Shown: in pieces, positions 42,775 to 52,334 of the stretch | Position numbering within the stretch: position 1 is the stretch's first letter | How the letters are laid out: each line of letters begins with the position of its first letter | Assembly: GCA_038396585.1 (NCBI GenBank) | Contig: CP121691.1 | Location: 3,224,001 to 3,288,000 of the forward strand | DNA: 64,000 nucleotides | Source: Vallitaleaceae bacterium 9-2 | GTDB lineage: Bacteria > Bacillota > Clostridia > Lachnospirales > Vallitaleaceae | Reading direction: 5' to 3' | The notes under the pieces: model-generated | Seen by the model: only the letters and a program-made list of their open reading frames with translations | Database searches by the model: none | What the model was told of the DNA's origin: nothing | Position numbers and translations under genes: made by a program

Positions 42775-44715
42775 ATGTTACAGATCAACGCATTGCACTA
42801 TAATATTGGGGAGCGTTGTCTATTTGATAACTTGACCCTAACTATTGACCGACCTGATAAAGTCGGTCTTATTGGTGTTAACGGTTCCGGGAAGACAACA
42901 CTACTTCGAATGATTGCAGGTCAACTCACTCCTGATGCCGGAACCCTCAACACTCCCAAAAATTATCAGATTAACTATCTTCCTCAAGATCCTGTGTTTC
43001 CAGAAGATCAACGTATTATTGATTATATCTTTGACAGTGACCTTCCCGTAATACAAACCCTCAAAAAATATGAGACCATCTTAGAGGAACTACGTATAGA
43101 TCCTGAAAACCCTAGCTTAGCCGAAAAACTTATTCATCTCCAAGAATCCATTGACCGTTTAGATGGTTGGGACTTGGAAAGTCAAATTAAAACCGTTATA
43201 ACAAAGCTTGATATTCCTAATATCAATACGCCTGTCAACCAATTGTCTGGCGGGCAAAAAAAACGTGTAGCTTTAGCTGCCGCTATTTTACGTCCCTCTG
43301 ACTTACTGATTCTTGACGAACCCACCAACCATCTTGATGATACAACCATCTTATGGCTAGAAGATTATCTCAAGAATTATTCCAAGTCAATCCTTTTGGT
43401 AACTCATGATCGTTATTTTCTTGATCGCGTGACCAACCGGATTGTTGAACTTGACCATGGACAAATATATAGTTATCAAGGAAATTATTCTGTTTTTGTC
43501 GAAAAAAAAGCTGAACGTCTAGAGTTGGCTAGCACATTAGAACAAAAGCGTAAAAATCTCTATCGCAAAGAACTCGCATGGATGCGCACAGGTGCTAGAG
43601 CCCGTTCAACCAAACAAAAAGCCAGAATTGACCGTTTTCATGAAATTCAAGACCAATCCTTTGCAATGGATACTGCTGAGGTTGAACTTCTCACCGGATA
43701 TAGCCGCATGGGAAAGAAAACAATCGAACTTGAACATGTCAGCATGGGATTTGATGATACACTTTTATTCAAAGACTTCTCTGTGCTTTTTCAAGCCAAT
43801 GACCGCGTAGGTATCATCGGTCCCAACGGTACCGGTAAGACGACCTTATTAAACCTTATCACCGGTCAGCTAAAACCACTAGAAGGTAGTATCAGCATTG
43901 GCCCTACCATAAAGATTGGATATTACAGTCAGCATTTTCCTGAGCCAAATATCTCCATGACATTAATTGAGTATATACGTGATACAGCCGAATATGTTGT
44001 TACCCAATCCGGAGAACGCATCACTGCAACAGTCATGCTTGAACGCTTTTTATTTGATAAATCCACACACTATGCTCCCATTGAAAAATTATCCGGTGGA
44101 GAAAAACGGCGTCTATTTTTACTCAAAGTGCTTATGGAATCGCCTAATGTATTAATCCTTGATGAACCAACCAATGACCTAGACATTGATACATTAAAAG
44201 CGCTTGAAGATTACTTGGATGACTTTATTGGTATTGTTATTGTTGTCTCACATGATCGGTATTTTCTTGACCGCGTATGTAGGCGCCTGTTTATCATGCA
44301 AGCAAATTCTTTGGACATCAATGTATTAACCGGAAACTATAGTGAGATTCTTGAACAACATGGATATGCCACCCTCACCGGCTTAAATACACTACAAAAC
44401 ACATCCGAAAAAACAGCACCATCAAATAACTCCAATGCTGTATCTTCTTCTTCACCTACAGTCCCAAAAGCTGCACCTAACCAAGAAGATACACAACCTC
44501 GAAAGTTAACCTATAATGAAAAACGTGAGTTTGAAGGGCTAGATGAACACATCCATGCACTAGAAAAAAAGTTGGACACTCTTGAACAAACCATCCAAGA
44601 AAATCAATCCAACTACAGCTTGCTTGAAGAAGCAATGCAAGAAAAAGACGCCACAGAGCTTGAATTACTCGAAGCCATGGAGCGTCTAGAATTTCTCTCG
44701 ACCTTACGCCAATAA
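42775..44715 (+). CDS. ABC-F family ATPase (Uup/EttA-like) with C-terminal coiled coil
   Basis: 646 residues from the ATG at 42775, after GAAAGGTGAT (42769 is an alternative). Two ATP-binding domains with Walker A GVNGSGKTT and GPNGTGKTT, signature motifs LSGGQKKR and LSGGEKRR, and Walker B ILDEPTN in both. The P-site tRNA interaction linker sits between them. A low-complexity Ser/Pro stretch (about 540-575) leads to a C-terminal coiled coil, as in Uup. No membrane domain; acts on the ribosome in translation or rescue. Its terminator lies within the convergent exporter gene. Confidence 0.88.
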   Translation: MLQINALHYNIGERCLFDNLTLTIDRPDKVGLIGVNGSGKTTLLRMIAGQLTPDAGTLNTPKNYQINYLPQDPVFPEDQRIIDYIFDSDLPVIQTLKKYETILEELRIDPENPSLAEKLIHLQESIDRLDGWDLESQIKTVITKLDIPNINTPVNQLSGGQKKRVALAAAILRPSDLLILDEPTNHLDDTTILWLEDYLKNYSKSILLVTHDRYFLDRVTNRIVELDHGQIYSYQGNYSVFVEKKAERLELASTLEQKRKNLYRKELAWMRTGARARSTKQKARIDRFHEIQDQSFAMDTAEVELLTGYSRMGKKTIELEHVSMGFDDTLLFKDFSVLFQANDRVGIIGPNGTGKTTLLNLITGQLKPLEGSISIGPTIKIGYYSQHFPEPNISMTLIEYIRDTAEYVVTQSGERITATVMLERFLFDKSTHYAPIEKLSGGEKRRLFLLKVLMESPNVLILDEPTNDLDIDTLKALEDYLDDFIGIVIVVSHDRYFLDRVCRRLFIMQANSLDINVLTGNYSEILEQHGYATLTGLNTLQNTSEKTAPSNNSNAVSSSSPTVPKAAPNQEDTQPRKLTYNEKREFEGLDEHIHALEKKLDTLEQTIQENQSNYSLLEEAMQEKDATELELLEAMERLEFLSTLRQ

Positions 44716-44729
44716 ACAAAGTGGCTATA

Positions 44730-44795
44730 AAACTATATGCTATCAGGTAGATAGCCTTTAAACTGGGCTTGATACAATTTAGCATATAGTTTTTT
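44730..44795 (+). terminator. Terminator of the ABC-F gene, inside the convergent CDS
   Basis: A 13-bp perfect inverted repeat (44730-44742 with 44780-44792), 37 nt apart, runs into a T run (44790-44795). It covers the stop codon and last residues of the convergent exporter gene (stop at 44733). Confidence 0.6.
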
Positions 44796-46502
44796 ATTGT
44801 CTATTAGTTCGCTATGGGTGCCTTTTTCGACAATCCCATCTTCAGTTATTACCACAATCTGATCTGCATTTTGTATCGTTGATAACCTATGTGCAATAAC
44901 AATGGTTGTTCTTCCCTTAGACAATTTGTCTAAAGCTTCTTGAATCATCTGTTCCGTTGTATTATCTAAGGCGGACGTTGCTTCATCTAAGATAAGGATT
45001 TTAGGATTTTTCAAGAAAACTCTGGCAATGCTGATACGTTGCTTTTGTCCTCCCGACAGTCGTATGCCTCGCTCTCCTATATTTGTATCATACCCTTTAG
45101 GTAAGTTCATAATAAAATCATGAATTTTGGCATTTTTTGCCGCTTCAATCATTTCATCCTCGGTCGCCGTTATCCGCCCATATAAAATATTCTCACGGAT
45201 GGTTCCTGCAAATAAAAAGACATCTTGAGAGACTAATCCGATATGTCCTCGAAGGCTTGCCATCTTTATATCTCTTATATCTTTGTGGTCGAGTAATAAC
45301 GCTCCTTTATCAATTTCATAAAATCTTGGTATCAAATGACAAAGTGTCGTCTTACCTCCACCGGAGGGACCTACAAGTGCAAATGTCTTACCTGCTTCAA
45401 TGGTCAAGTCTATATTTTGAAGTATTTTTTCATGATTATTATAAGAAAAACTTACATCCTTAAATTCAATATGACCTGTGACATCTTCCAAGTCGATAGC
45501 TCCTGGACGATCGGCAATCTCTGGTTCTTCGTCAAGTATCTCGATAAAACGCTCAAATCCGGTCATCCCCGATTCAAACTGCTGTACAAACTGCGTCAAT
45601 CGCCGAACCGGCTGCAAAAACGAATTGACATATAGGGTAAATGCAATTAAATCAGCATAATCCATATCACCAATATAAATAAAATATCCACCGACACCAA
45701 GGACAACCACATTAAGGATGTTGGTCAAAAATCCCATACCACTTAAAAAGATAGCCATGTTTTTATAGGCATAGTCCTTAGCCCCTCTAAATGTCAAGTT
45801 ACCCTCATCAAATTTATCTATTTCGTAATCTTCATTCGTAAATGACTGCGCCACTCGAATGCCTGATAAGCTACTTTCAAGATTAGCATTAACTCCGGCT
45901 ATTTTTTCCTTGACGGCTTTAAAGCTTCGACTCATCTTGGTTCGTCGTTTGATGGCAAATACAATGAGAATCGGTATAAAAATATAGACTGACAATGCCA
46001 ATCGCCATTCAATAATAATTAATGCGAAGAAAGAACCGACAAGCATAATTATGGATATAAACAAATCTTCCGGTCCATGGTGTGCAAGCTCTGTCATTTC
46101 ATTCAAGTCATTAATCATCCTTGACATAATGTGCCCTGTTCTTGTTTTATCATAAAACTTAAAGGACAGCTTTTGTAAATGTGCAAACAATTCTTTTCGC
46201 ATATCATATTCCATGCGAACGCCAAGAATATGTCCATAAAAATCAACAATATACTGAAATACTGTACGAACGACGTACAGCAAGATCAATGCCCCAACAA
46301 AAATCAAATAAAATCTAAAGTCACTGTTGGCTTGAGCCATATCCGGCAAATAATCTTGCAAAGCCTTTCGTGTCAGCATAGGAAATATCAAATCAATGCC
46401 CGCAATTAAAAACGCACAAAACATATCTAGCAAAAATAATTTTTTATGTGGTTTATAATACGCAATAAATCTTTTTAGTACACCTGAACTTACTTTTTTC
46501 AT
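44733..46502 (-). CDS. ABC exporter with fused membrane and ATPase domains (multidrug/lipid type)
   Basis: 589 residues from the ATG at 46502, with AGGAGG 6 bp upstream; the longer frame from 46523 begins before that site. Six transmembrane helices (about 15-310), then the ATPase domain with Walker A GPSGGGKTT, signature LSGGQKQR, Walker B ILDEATSALD and switch H in IAHRLST. Half-transporter of the BmrA/MsbA type that should work as a homodimer to export drugs or lipids. Encoded alone, convergent with the ABC-F gene. Confidence 0.92.
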   Translation of the reverse strand: MKKVSSGVLKRFIAYYKPHKKLFLLDMFCAFLIAGIDLIFPMLTRKALQDYLPDMAQANSDFRFYLIFVGALILLYVVRTVFQYIVDFYGHILGVRMEYDMRKELFAHLQKLSFKFYDKTRTGHIMSRMINDLNEMTELAHHGPEDLFISIIMLVGSFFALIIIEWRLALSVYIFIPILIVFAIKRRTKMSRSFKAVKEKIAGVNANLESSLSGIRVAQSFTNEDYEIDKFDEGNLTFRGAKDYAYKNMAIFLSGMGFLTNILNVVVLGVGGYFIYIGDMDYADLIAFTLYVNSFLQPVRRLTQFVQQFESGMTGFERFIEILDEEPEIADRPGAIDLEDVTGHIEFKDVSFSYNNHEKILQNIDLTIEAGKTFALVGPSGGGKTTLCHLIPRFYEIDKGALLLDHKDIRDIKMASLRGHIGLVSQDVFLFAGTIRENILYGRITATEDEMIEAAKNAKIHDFIMNLPKGYDTNIGERGIRLSGGQKQRISIARVFLKNPKILILDEATSALDNTTEQMIQEALDKLSKGRTTIVIAHRLSTIQNADQIVVITEDGIVEKGTHSELIDNKKLYAKLYQAQFKGYLPDSI

Positions 46503-46591
46503 CAAGCGCCTCCTCATAGTCAATCTAGTGTTTCAAATTAGAATATTAGCATATTAATTTTTTATTGTAAAGTGACAAGCAATTCAATGGA

Positions 46592-46621
46592 TTGCTTTTT
46601 CCCTTCATTGTGTTATATAAT
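46592..46621 (+). promoter_or_regulatory. Promoter of tpx
   Basis: TTGCTT at 46592-46597, an 18-bp spacer, TATAAT at 46616-46621. A 7-bp inverted repeat (AAGCAAT 46578-46584 with ATTGCTT 46591-46597) overlaps the -35. Confidence 0.55.
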
Positions 46622-46657
46622 GAGGGTACCAAACTAAACATAACAAGGAGGTAACTT

Positions 46658-47164
46658 ATGAAAAATAAAATAACAATGGGTGGCAATCCCATTACATTAC
46701 TTGGACAAGAGGCAACTGTTGGAATGGTTGCACCTGATTTTACTGTATTAGACTCAGACTTAAACCCCGTCACTCTATCTGACGTCAAAGGCAAAACCGT
46801 TATCATTAGCGTGGCTCCTTCAATAGATACATCGATATGTGCAAATCAAGCTCGCCGATTCAATGAAGAAGCTTCCGCATTAAAAGACACAGCCATCTAT
46901 TCTATCAGCGTAGACTTACCATTTGCATTAGGACGTTTTTGTGCTGCAGAAGGTATTGACAATATTAAAGTGTTATCTGACCATAAAGCATTGGATTTTG
47001 GGATGAAATACGGCTTTGTCATCGAAGAACACCGTCTACTTACACGTGGTATTGTCATCGTTAACCCGACAGGGACTGTCGAATACGTTGAATATGTTAG
47101 TGAAGTTTCTACGCATCCAGACTATGACAAAGCACTTGAAGTTGCGAAAAAACTAGCGAAATAG
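46658..47164 (+). CDS. tpx: Thiol peroxidase Tpx
   Basis: 168 residues, normal length. Peroxidatic C61 in SIDTSICANQ and resolving C95 in GRFCAAEGI, the same positions as in well-studied Tpx enzymes. It reduces hydrogen peroxide and alkyl hydroperoxides using thioredoxin; important to an anaerobe exposed to oxygen. ACAAGGAGGT precedes the start. An mscS-like gene follows after 10 bp and is probably co-transcribed. Confidence 0.94.
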   Translation: MKNKITMGGNPITLLGQEATVGMVAPDFTVLDSDLNPVTLSDVKGKTVIISVAPSIDTSICANQARRFNEEASALKDTAIYSISVDLPFALGRFCAAEGIDNIKVLSDHKALDFGMKYGFVIEEHRLLTRGIVIVNPTGTVEYVEYVSEVSTHPDYDKALEVAKKLAK

Positions 47165-47174
47165 GAGATTTTAT

Positions 47175-47984
47175 ATGGATATCTATATTGAAAAATTACA
47201 AGAAATGGCGGCGGAATATTCACCAAAACTTCTCGGCGCTTTAATCATTCTTATTATAGGCTGGATCATTATTGGTCGAATTCGTGCCTTGTTACCACAT
47301 ATCTTGGATCGGATGAAGATGGATGCAACGGTAAAACCTTTTTTAATTTCTACTATATCTATCGCATTAAAGATTTTGGTTGTTGTTATCGCTCTTAATG
47401 TACTGTCTAGTCAAGCGATTGCTTCACTAGTTGCCCTTATCGGTGCTGCTGGTTTAGCAATTGGTCTTGCTCTTCAAGGCACGTTAACCAACCTTGCCGG
47501 TGGTGTAATTATCCTTATTTTACGTCCGTTTCAAGTTGGAGACTTCATTACTGCTGCTGGACATTCCGGTACAGTAGAAGCTATTCACATCTTCAATACG
47601 CTTTTGGTAACACCTGACAATAAAGTCATCAATATTCCTAATGGAGCACTTTCCAATACGGATGTGATTAATTTTAGCATAAAAGAAACACGCCGCGTGG
47701 ATTTAACCTTTGGCGTGTCCTATGATGCAGATATTGATAGCGTAAAAGCTATATTGTCTCGTGTCATTGACGCTCATGATGCCGTATTAAGAGATCCTGA
47801 GCCATTTGTTCGCTTAGCAGAACATGGTGACAGCGCTGTTATCTTCGTCGTTCGAGTATGGACGAACAAAGCAGATTATTGGACCGTACACTTTGACTTA
47901 CAAGAATCTGTAATGAAGGCATTTAATGATGCCGGCATCGGTATTCCATATCCTCAAATGGATATTCATTTGGACAAAGAATAG
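47175..47984 (+). CDS. Small-conductance mechanosensitive channel (MscS family)
   Basis: 269 residues, minimal MscS length. Three transmembrane helices; the third is the Gly/Ala-rich pore helix (AAGLAIGLALQGTLTNLAGG) followed by the family beta domain (RPFQVGDFI; VTPDNKVINIPNG). Opens under membrane tension to release solutes after osmotic downshock. In the tpx transcription unit. Its last 19 bp overlap the convergent apbE gene. Confidence 0.93.
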   Translation: MDIYIEKLQEMAAEYSPKLLGALIILIIGWIIIGRIRALLPHILDRMKMDATVKPFLISTISIALKILVVVIALNVLSSQAIASLVALIGAAGLAIGLALQGTLTNLAGGVIILILRPFQVGDFITAAGHSGTVEAIHIFNTLLVTPDNKVINIPNGALSNTDVINFSIKETRRVDLTFGVSYDADIDSVKAILSRVIDAHDAVLRDPEPFVRLAEHGDSAVIFVVRVWTNKADYWTVHFDLQESVMKAFNDAGIGIPYPQMDIHLDKE

Positions 47985-49000
47985 TCCGAATTTGTAATCG
48001 TTAGTGTATCGCTATTAATGCCACTGGATGTATAGACTTCATAATTATCCATAATGAAAATACACTCTACATCCTCTAAGGTCTCGACAAGTTCGAGGCC
48101 TTTTTCTTTGCCTAATGCAAAAAACACGGTCGATAATGCATCCGCATCAATCGATGTCTTGGCTACCACAGAAACCGCTCCTATATTGTTACGTACAGGA
48201 TAGCCATCCTCTGGGCTTAAGATATGATGATACAACACTCCATCTTGCTCAAAATTTCTCTCATAGACGCCTGAGGTAACAATTGTATTATCCGCTTCTT
48301 CAATAATACCAAAGTACTTATTTCGCACATCGTATGGATCTTGCAATCCCACTTTAAACAATGTATTTTCATCCTTTTGTCCCACAAGCATCACGTTGCC
48401 ACCGAGATTGATGATTGCTTTTGTTATCCCTTGCTCTTTTAAATAATTAGCAACAAGGTCTGCTGCATATCCTTTAGCAATCGCACCTAAGTCAATCGAC
48501 ATTCCTTCTTCTAAGTATACCGTCTGCCCCGCTTCATCAAGTTGGACCTTTTTATAGTCTACATATGCTAAAGCCTCTTCTAAAGCAGATGCCTCGGGTA
48601 TATTGGCTTCATCTGTTCCAATGCCCCACAGGCTAATGACCGGTTCCATAGTTATATCAAACTTACCTTCAGATAATTGGCTATATTCCATTGATTTTTG
48701 TATAACATAAAAGGTATCCTCACTCACCTTAACCGGAGCTTGTCCTGCTGCCGTATTAATAGCAACCACTTCACTATCTTCTATGTTTAAGGACATCTTT
48801 GCTTCAATTTCTTTGATGATATCAAAGCTTTCTTGAATGATTGATGTATCTTTTGTTCCAAAAACCTGAATAGAAATAACGGTTCCAAGAACAATTTGAC
48901 TATCGGAAATTGACTGGCTCATATCCGGTCCTTTTTGGCAGCCTGTAACCAAAAGTACTATGAACATGACCATAACGACTATACTACTTTTCTTTTTCAT
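47966..49000 (-). CDS. apbE: FAD:protein FMN transferase (ApbE), lipoprotein
   Basis: 344 residues. Lipobox LLVTGC at the N-terminus places it outside the membrane. ApbE features: LWGIGTDE, the DLGAIAKGYAAD motif for FAD binding, NLGGNVMLVG and the DADALSTVFFALG metal site. It attaches FMN covalently to threonine in Rnf, Nqr or other flavoprotein subunits. No Rnf genes are in the window. The gene lies 15 bp after the ABC-F stop codon, and read-through is possible. Confidence 0.92.
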   Translation of the reverse strand: MKKKSSIVVMVMFIVLLVTGCQKGPDMSQSISDSQIVLGTVISIQVFGTKDTSIIQESFDIIKEIEAKMSLNIEDSEVVAINTAAGQAPVKVSEDTFYVIQKSMEYSQLSEGKFDITMEPVISLWGIGTDEANIPEASALEEALAYVDYKKVQLDEAGQTVYLEEGMSIDLGAIAKGYAADLVANYLKEQGITKAIINLGGNVMLVGQKDENTLFKVGLQDPYDVRNKYFGIIEEADNTIVTSGVYERNFEQDGVLYHHILSPEDGYPVRNNIGAVSVVAKTSIDADALSTVFFALGKEKGLELVETLEDVECIFIMDNYEVYTSSGINSDTLTITNSDYSLSK

Positions 49001-49015
49001 ATCCGTTCACATCCT

Positions 49016-50572
49016 CTATACAATCTTAAGGGTCCAGTCTTCTGCTGACCACTCATGTGTAATAAACGGTTCATAAAACTCCGGATCATGACTTACGAGA
49101 AGAATGGTTCCTTTAAATTCTTTTAACGCCCGTTGAAGTTCCTCTTTGGCATCAATATCCAAATGATTGGTTGGCTCATCAAGCACAAGCCAGTTTACCT
49201 CTCTAAGCATAATCTTTGTCAACCTTACCTTTGCCGCTTCTCCTCCACTTAACACCATCATTAAGCTGGTAATATGCTCATTGGTCAGTCCTGCTCGTGC
49301 AAGTGCTGCACGGACTTCACGATTGGTCATCGCAGGGTATTGTCCCCAAATCTCTTCAATGGCTGTATTTTTATTATCTTTTGAACTTTCCTGCTCAAAG
49401 TATCCCGGTTCAAGATAATCCCCTAAGTGGACCTTCCCACTAACCGGTTCAATAATTCCTAAGAGTGTTTTTAACAAGGTTGACTTTCCTAAGCCATTCA
49501 CCCCTTTAAGAGCTACTTTTTGTCCGCGCTCAAGCACAAGATTTAAGGGTTTTGTTAGTGGCTCATCATAACCAATCACTAAATCTTCTGTCTCCACAAC
49601 AAATCTTGCCGAAGCTCTAGCCTCATTAAACTTAAAGTTTGGTTTGACCTTTTCTTGTACTTTTTCAACCAATTCCATCTTATCTAATTGTTTCTGGCGA
49701 CTCTTTGCCATATTGGTTGTCGCAACCCGCGCCTTATTCTTGGCAATAAACGTCTCAAGTTTATCGATTTCTTTTTGTTGTTTTTCATAAGCTTGCTCTT
49801 GCTGACGTTTTTTCAGATCATTCATACGTACAAAATTATCATAATCCCCTTTATAACGTGTAAGCACGGAGGCTTCAATATGATAGATAACATTAACGAC
49901 TTCATTTAAGAAGGTCGTATCATGGGAAACTAGAATAAATGCATTTTCATATTCAACAAGGAATTTTTTTAGCCAAAGGATATGTTCATAATCAAGATAG
50001 TTCGTCGGCTCATCAAGGATAAGAATCATCGGACTTTCAAGAAGAAGTTTAGCCAATAGAACTTTCGTTCTTTGTCCTCCACTCAGTTCAGATACGTCTT
50101 TGTCAAGACCAATATCGCCTAAGCCTAGTCCATTAGCAATCTCTTCAACTTTAGCATCAATCATATAGAATCCATGATGCTCTAAGGTATGCTGTATATC
50201 GCTGACGTCATCCATAATGGATTGAAGCTCTTTTTCATCAACTTCACCCATTTTTTCATATAATTTTAACATCTCTTCTTCAAGTCCATACATGTACGCA
50301 AACGCACTTCGTAAGACATCTCGAATCGACTGTCCTTTTTCTAACACCGTATGTTGATCAAGGTATCCTGTGGTTATTCGGTTACACCATTCAATTTTAC
50401 CTGAATCCGGCATTAATTTGCCTGTGATAATATTTAAAAATGTGGATTTCCCTTCTCCATTAGCCCCGACAAGACCAACATGTTCGCCTTTTAACAAACG
50501 AAAAGAGGCATCTTCAAGAATTGTTCTTCCACCAAAATCATGATTAACATGTTCTACCGTTAATATACTCAT
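49016..50572 (-). CDS. ABC-F family ATPase (YbiT/EttA-like)
   Basis: 518 residues with two ATP-binding domains: Walker A GANGEGKST and GVNGLGKST, signatures LSGGQRTK and LSGGEAAK, Walker B ILDEPTN and VLDEPTN. The interdomain linker is rich in Lys/Gln/Glu as expected for ribosome contact. No transmembrane segment and no C-terminal coiled coil, unlike the ABC-F protein encoded at 42775. A translation factor or antibiotic-protection role; no resistance context is seen. Confidence 0.88.
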   Translation of the reverse strand: MSILTVEHVNHDFGGRTILEDASFRLLKGEHVGLVGANGEGKSTFLNIITGKLMPDSGKIEWCNRITTGYLDQHTVLEKGQSIRDVLRSAFAYMYGLEEEMLKLYEKMGEVDEKELQSIMDDVSDIQHTLEHHGFYMIDAKVEEIANGLGLGDIGLDKDVSELSGGQRTKVLLAKLLLESPMILILDEPTNYLDYEHILWLKKFLVEYENAFILVSHDTTFLNEVVNVIYHIEASVLTRYKGDYDNFVRMNDLKKRQQEQAYEKQQKEIDKLETFIAKNKARVATTNMAKSRQKQLDKMELVEKVQEKVKPNFKFNEARASARFVVETEDLVIGYDEPLTKPLNLVLERGQKVALKGVNGLGKSTLLKTLLGIIEPVSGKVHLGDYLEPGYFEQESSKDNKNTAIEEIWGQYPAMTNREVRAALARAGLTNEHITSLMMVLSGGEAAKVRLTKIMLREVNWLVLDEPTNHLDIDAKEELQRALKEFKGTILLVSHDPEFYEPFITHEWSAEDWTLKIV

Positions 50573-50664
50573 ATATGTTTCCTTTTCTATTCACAAATTT
50601 GTATAAGACCATTCTATATCATACTTGTTTTTTGAAAAAAAATCAAGTTGCTACTTTTATATAT

Positions 50665-50705
50665 TACGATAATATGATATAATAGTTTTACAGTAAATTA
50701 TCGTA
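50665..50705 (+). promoter_or_regulatory. Inverted repeat and -10 region of the rhodanese gene
   Basis: TACGATAAT (50665-50673) and ATTATCGTA (50697-50705) form a 9-bp perfect inverted repeat around TATAAT (50678-50683). The right arm is next to the ribosome binding site (TGGAGGTTG). No good -35 is seen. Confidence 0.45.
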
Positions 50706-50718
50706 TGGAGGTTGAATT

Positions 50719-51054
50719 ATGTCATTATTTGGAAGCTTATTAGGTCGGGGAACTACAAATATTAATGTTGTTGAATTAAAAGAAAAAATGCAGCGAAAAG
50801 AAAAGGGAATTGTATACTTGGATGTACGTACTCCTATGGAATTTAAATCCAATCACATACAAGGATTCAAAAATATTCCTGTGGATCAAGTCCCTAATCG
50901 TATAAATGAAATTCCCAAAGACAAAGAAATCGTTGTCATCTGTCAATCAGGAGCGCGAAGCAGTTCCGCTGCACGCTTCTTAAAGCAAAATGGTTATGAT
51001 AATGTTATCAATGTCTCTGGTGGTATGGGTGCTTGGTCAATGCACCGCTTATAA
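50719..51054 (+). CDS. Single-domain rhodanese-like sulfurtransferase
   Basis: 111 residues, one rhodanese domain. Catalytic C75 in VICQSGARSS, D35-R37 in YLDVRTPMEF. No signal peptide. Such proteins move sulfane sulfur between thiols; the CQSGAR loop differs somewhat from classic thiosulfate sulfurtransferases, so the donor is uncertain. Single gene with its own operator-like promoter region. Confidence 0.88.
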   Translation: MSLFGSLLGRGTTNINVVELKEKMQRKEKGIVYLDVRTPMEFKSNHIQGFKNIPVDQVPNRINEIPKDKEIVVICQSGARSSSAARFLKQNGYDNVINVSGGMGAWSMHRL

Positions 51055-51056
51055 AA

Positions 51057-52187
51057 TTACTCATCCCATAATAAACGTTCGAGAGTAGGCTGTAAATGGT
51101 ATTCACGGCAAATGTCGTGATAGGATTTACTTAGCTTACTTTTTTTATTGCGCTTATATCCACGAATCATAATATTTTTGGGGGTATGTTCCATATCAAT
51201 AAATTCCATAATTTGAACGTCATAACCATAACTTTTTAATATCTCGCCTCGGAGACCATCTGTCATTAGTGCAGCCATTCGTTCCTTTAAGAGTCCATAC
51301 TGAAGGATACCCTGCATTGGAGCAATCTCCATCTGACGATAAATCTCTTTATGACAACAAGGTACTGCCATGATGACTTTGGCATTCCATTTGACAGCTT
51401 TTTCTAACGCATAGTCTGTTGCTAAATTACATGCATGCAAACTAATGACCATATCAATCGGTGCGTCATATTCAAACATTGCGATGTCGCCTACGCGAAA
51501 CTCTAATTGTTCATAGCCAAGCTCATCCTTAAGCTTATTCAGATTTTTTATAACGGTTTCTTTTAAATCCAGACCGATAATCGTCACCTGCATTTTCTTC
51601 ATCTTAACAAGGTAATAGTATAGTGCAAATGTCAGATAAGATTTTCCACAGCCAAAGTCAATAATTGTTGGTTGATCGTTCTCTATCTCTTTAAGGCTGT
51701 CTTCAATAAACTCCAAATAACGGTTGATTTGTCTAAACTTATCATACCACTTCTTTTTTACCTGACCGTTTTTGTCCATGATACCCAAGTGAATCAAAAA
51801 ATCAACAGGTTCTCCTTCATTTATGATATATGCTTTTTTCACATTGTGTTGCCTTGCTTGAACCGCTTGCTTTGTCGCTTGCTTTGATACATGAACTTTT
51901 CCTTTTTTAGAAATTCGCAGCGACCATTGATGGCTAGAAGTCACCAGTTGAATCTGTTTGTAATGACTTGCCGTCTCTAGCATGTGCTCAAGCAACTGGT
52001 CTGACTGGACATTCGTGTGAAATGCCTGTTCCTCTGTAAATGCTTCAAATTGATAATACGTTCCTTCTTCTTCTATACGCCAAAGCAATGTTTTTTTATA
52101 TGCATATGTTTTTTTTCTTGGTTCGCTAAAGACCGCTTTAATGAGGGTCTCTTGCTGCAGTTGTTCTAAAACTACATTAAGTTCCAT
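51057..52187 (-). CDS. Class I SAM-dependent methyltransferase (two-domain)
   Basis: 376 residues. The N-terminal 120 residues are of unknown fold; the methyltransferase domain begins at about 165 with IIDFGCGKSYLTFALY (SAM-binding motif I), then IIGLDLK (acidic motif II) and VISLHACNLATDYAL. The C-terminal tail is basic. Proteins with this layout and the SLHACNLATDYAL motif resemble RNA methyltransferases, but the target cannot be named. Stop codon lies 2 bp from the convergent rhodanese stop. Confidence 0.8.
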   Translation of the reverse strand: MELNVVLEQLQQETLIKAVFSEPRKKTYAYKKTLLWRIEEEGTYYQFEAFTEEQAFHTNVQSDQLLEHMLETASHYKQIQLVTSSHQWSLRISKKGKVHVSKQATKQAVQARQHNVKKAYIINEGEPVDFLIHLGIMDKNGQVKKKWYDKFRQINRYLEFIEDSLKEIENDQPTIIDFGCGKSYLTFALYYYLVKMKKMQVTIIGLDLKETVIKNLNKLKDELGYEQLEFRVGDIAMFEYDAPIDMVISLHACNLATDYALEKAVKWNAKVIMAVPCCHKEIYRQMEIAPMQGILQYGLLKERMAALMTDGLRGEILKSYGYDVQIMEFIDMEHTPKNIMIRGYKRNKKSKLSKSYHDICREYHLQPTLERLLWDE

Positions 52188-52287
52188 GTATTCCTCCTAC
52201 TCTTACCAACACAAAACCAATCATGCCATACTCCCCTTGCGGATGGGTCAATGCATGAACGTCTTTGTTTAACGATAAAAATCAAAA

Positions 52288-52315
52288 CGGGATATGACCA
52301 TTTGGTCATATCCCG
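52288..52315 (-). terminator. Terminator of the aldolase gene
   Basis: A 13-bp perfect stem: CGGGATATGACCA (52288-52300) with TGGTCATATCCCG (52303-52315). A T-rich run follows on the minus strand, 20 bp after the aldolase stop. Confidence 0.85.
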
Positions 52316-52334
52316 ATATAAGACACGCAGTTGA

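Noticed and set aside
46546-46806. Minus-strand frame opposite the start of tpx
   Set aside because: It covers the tpx promoter and the conserved N-terminus of tpx and has no ribosome binding site.
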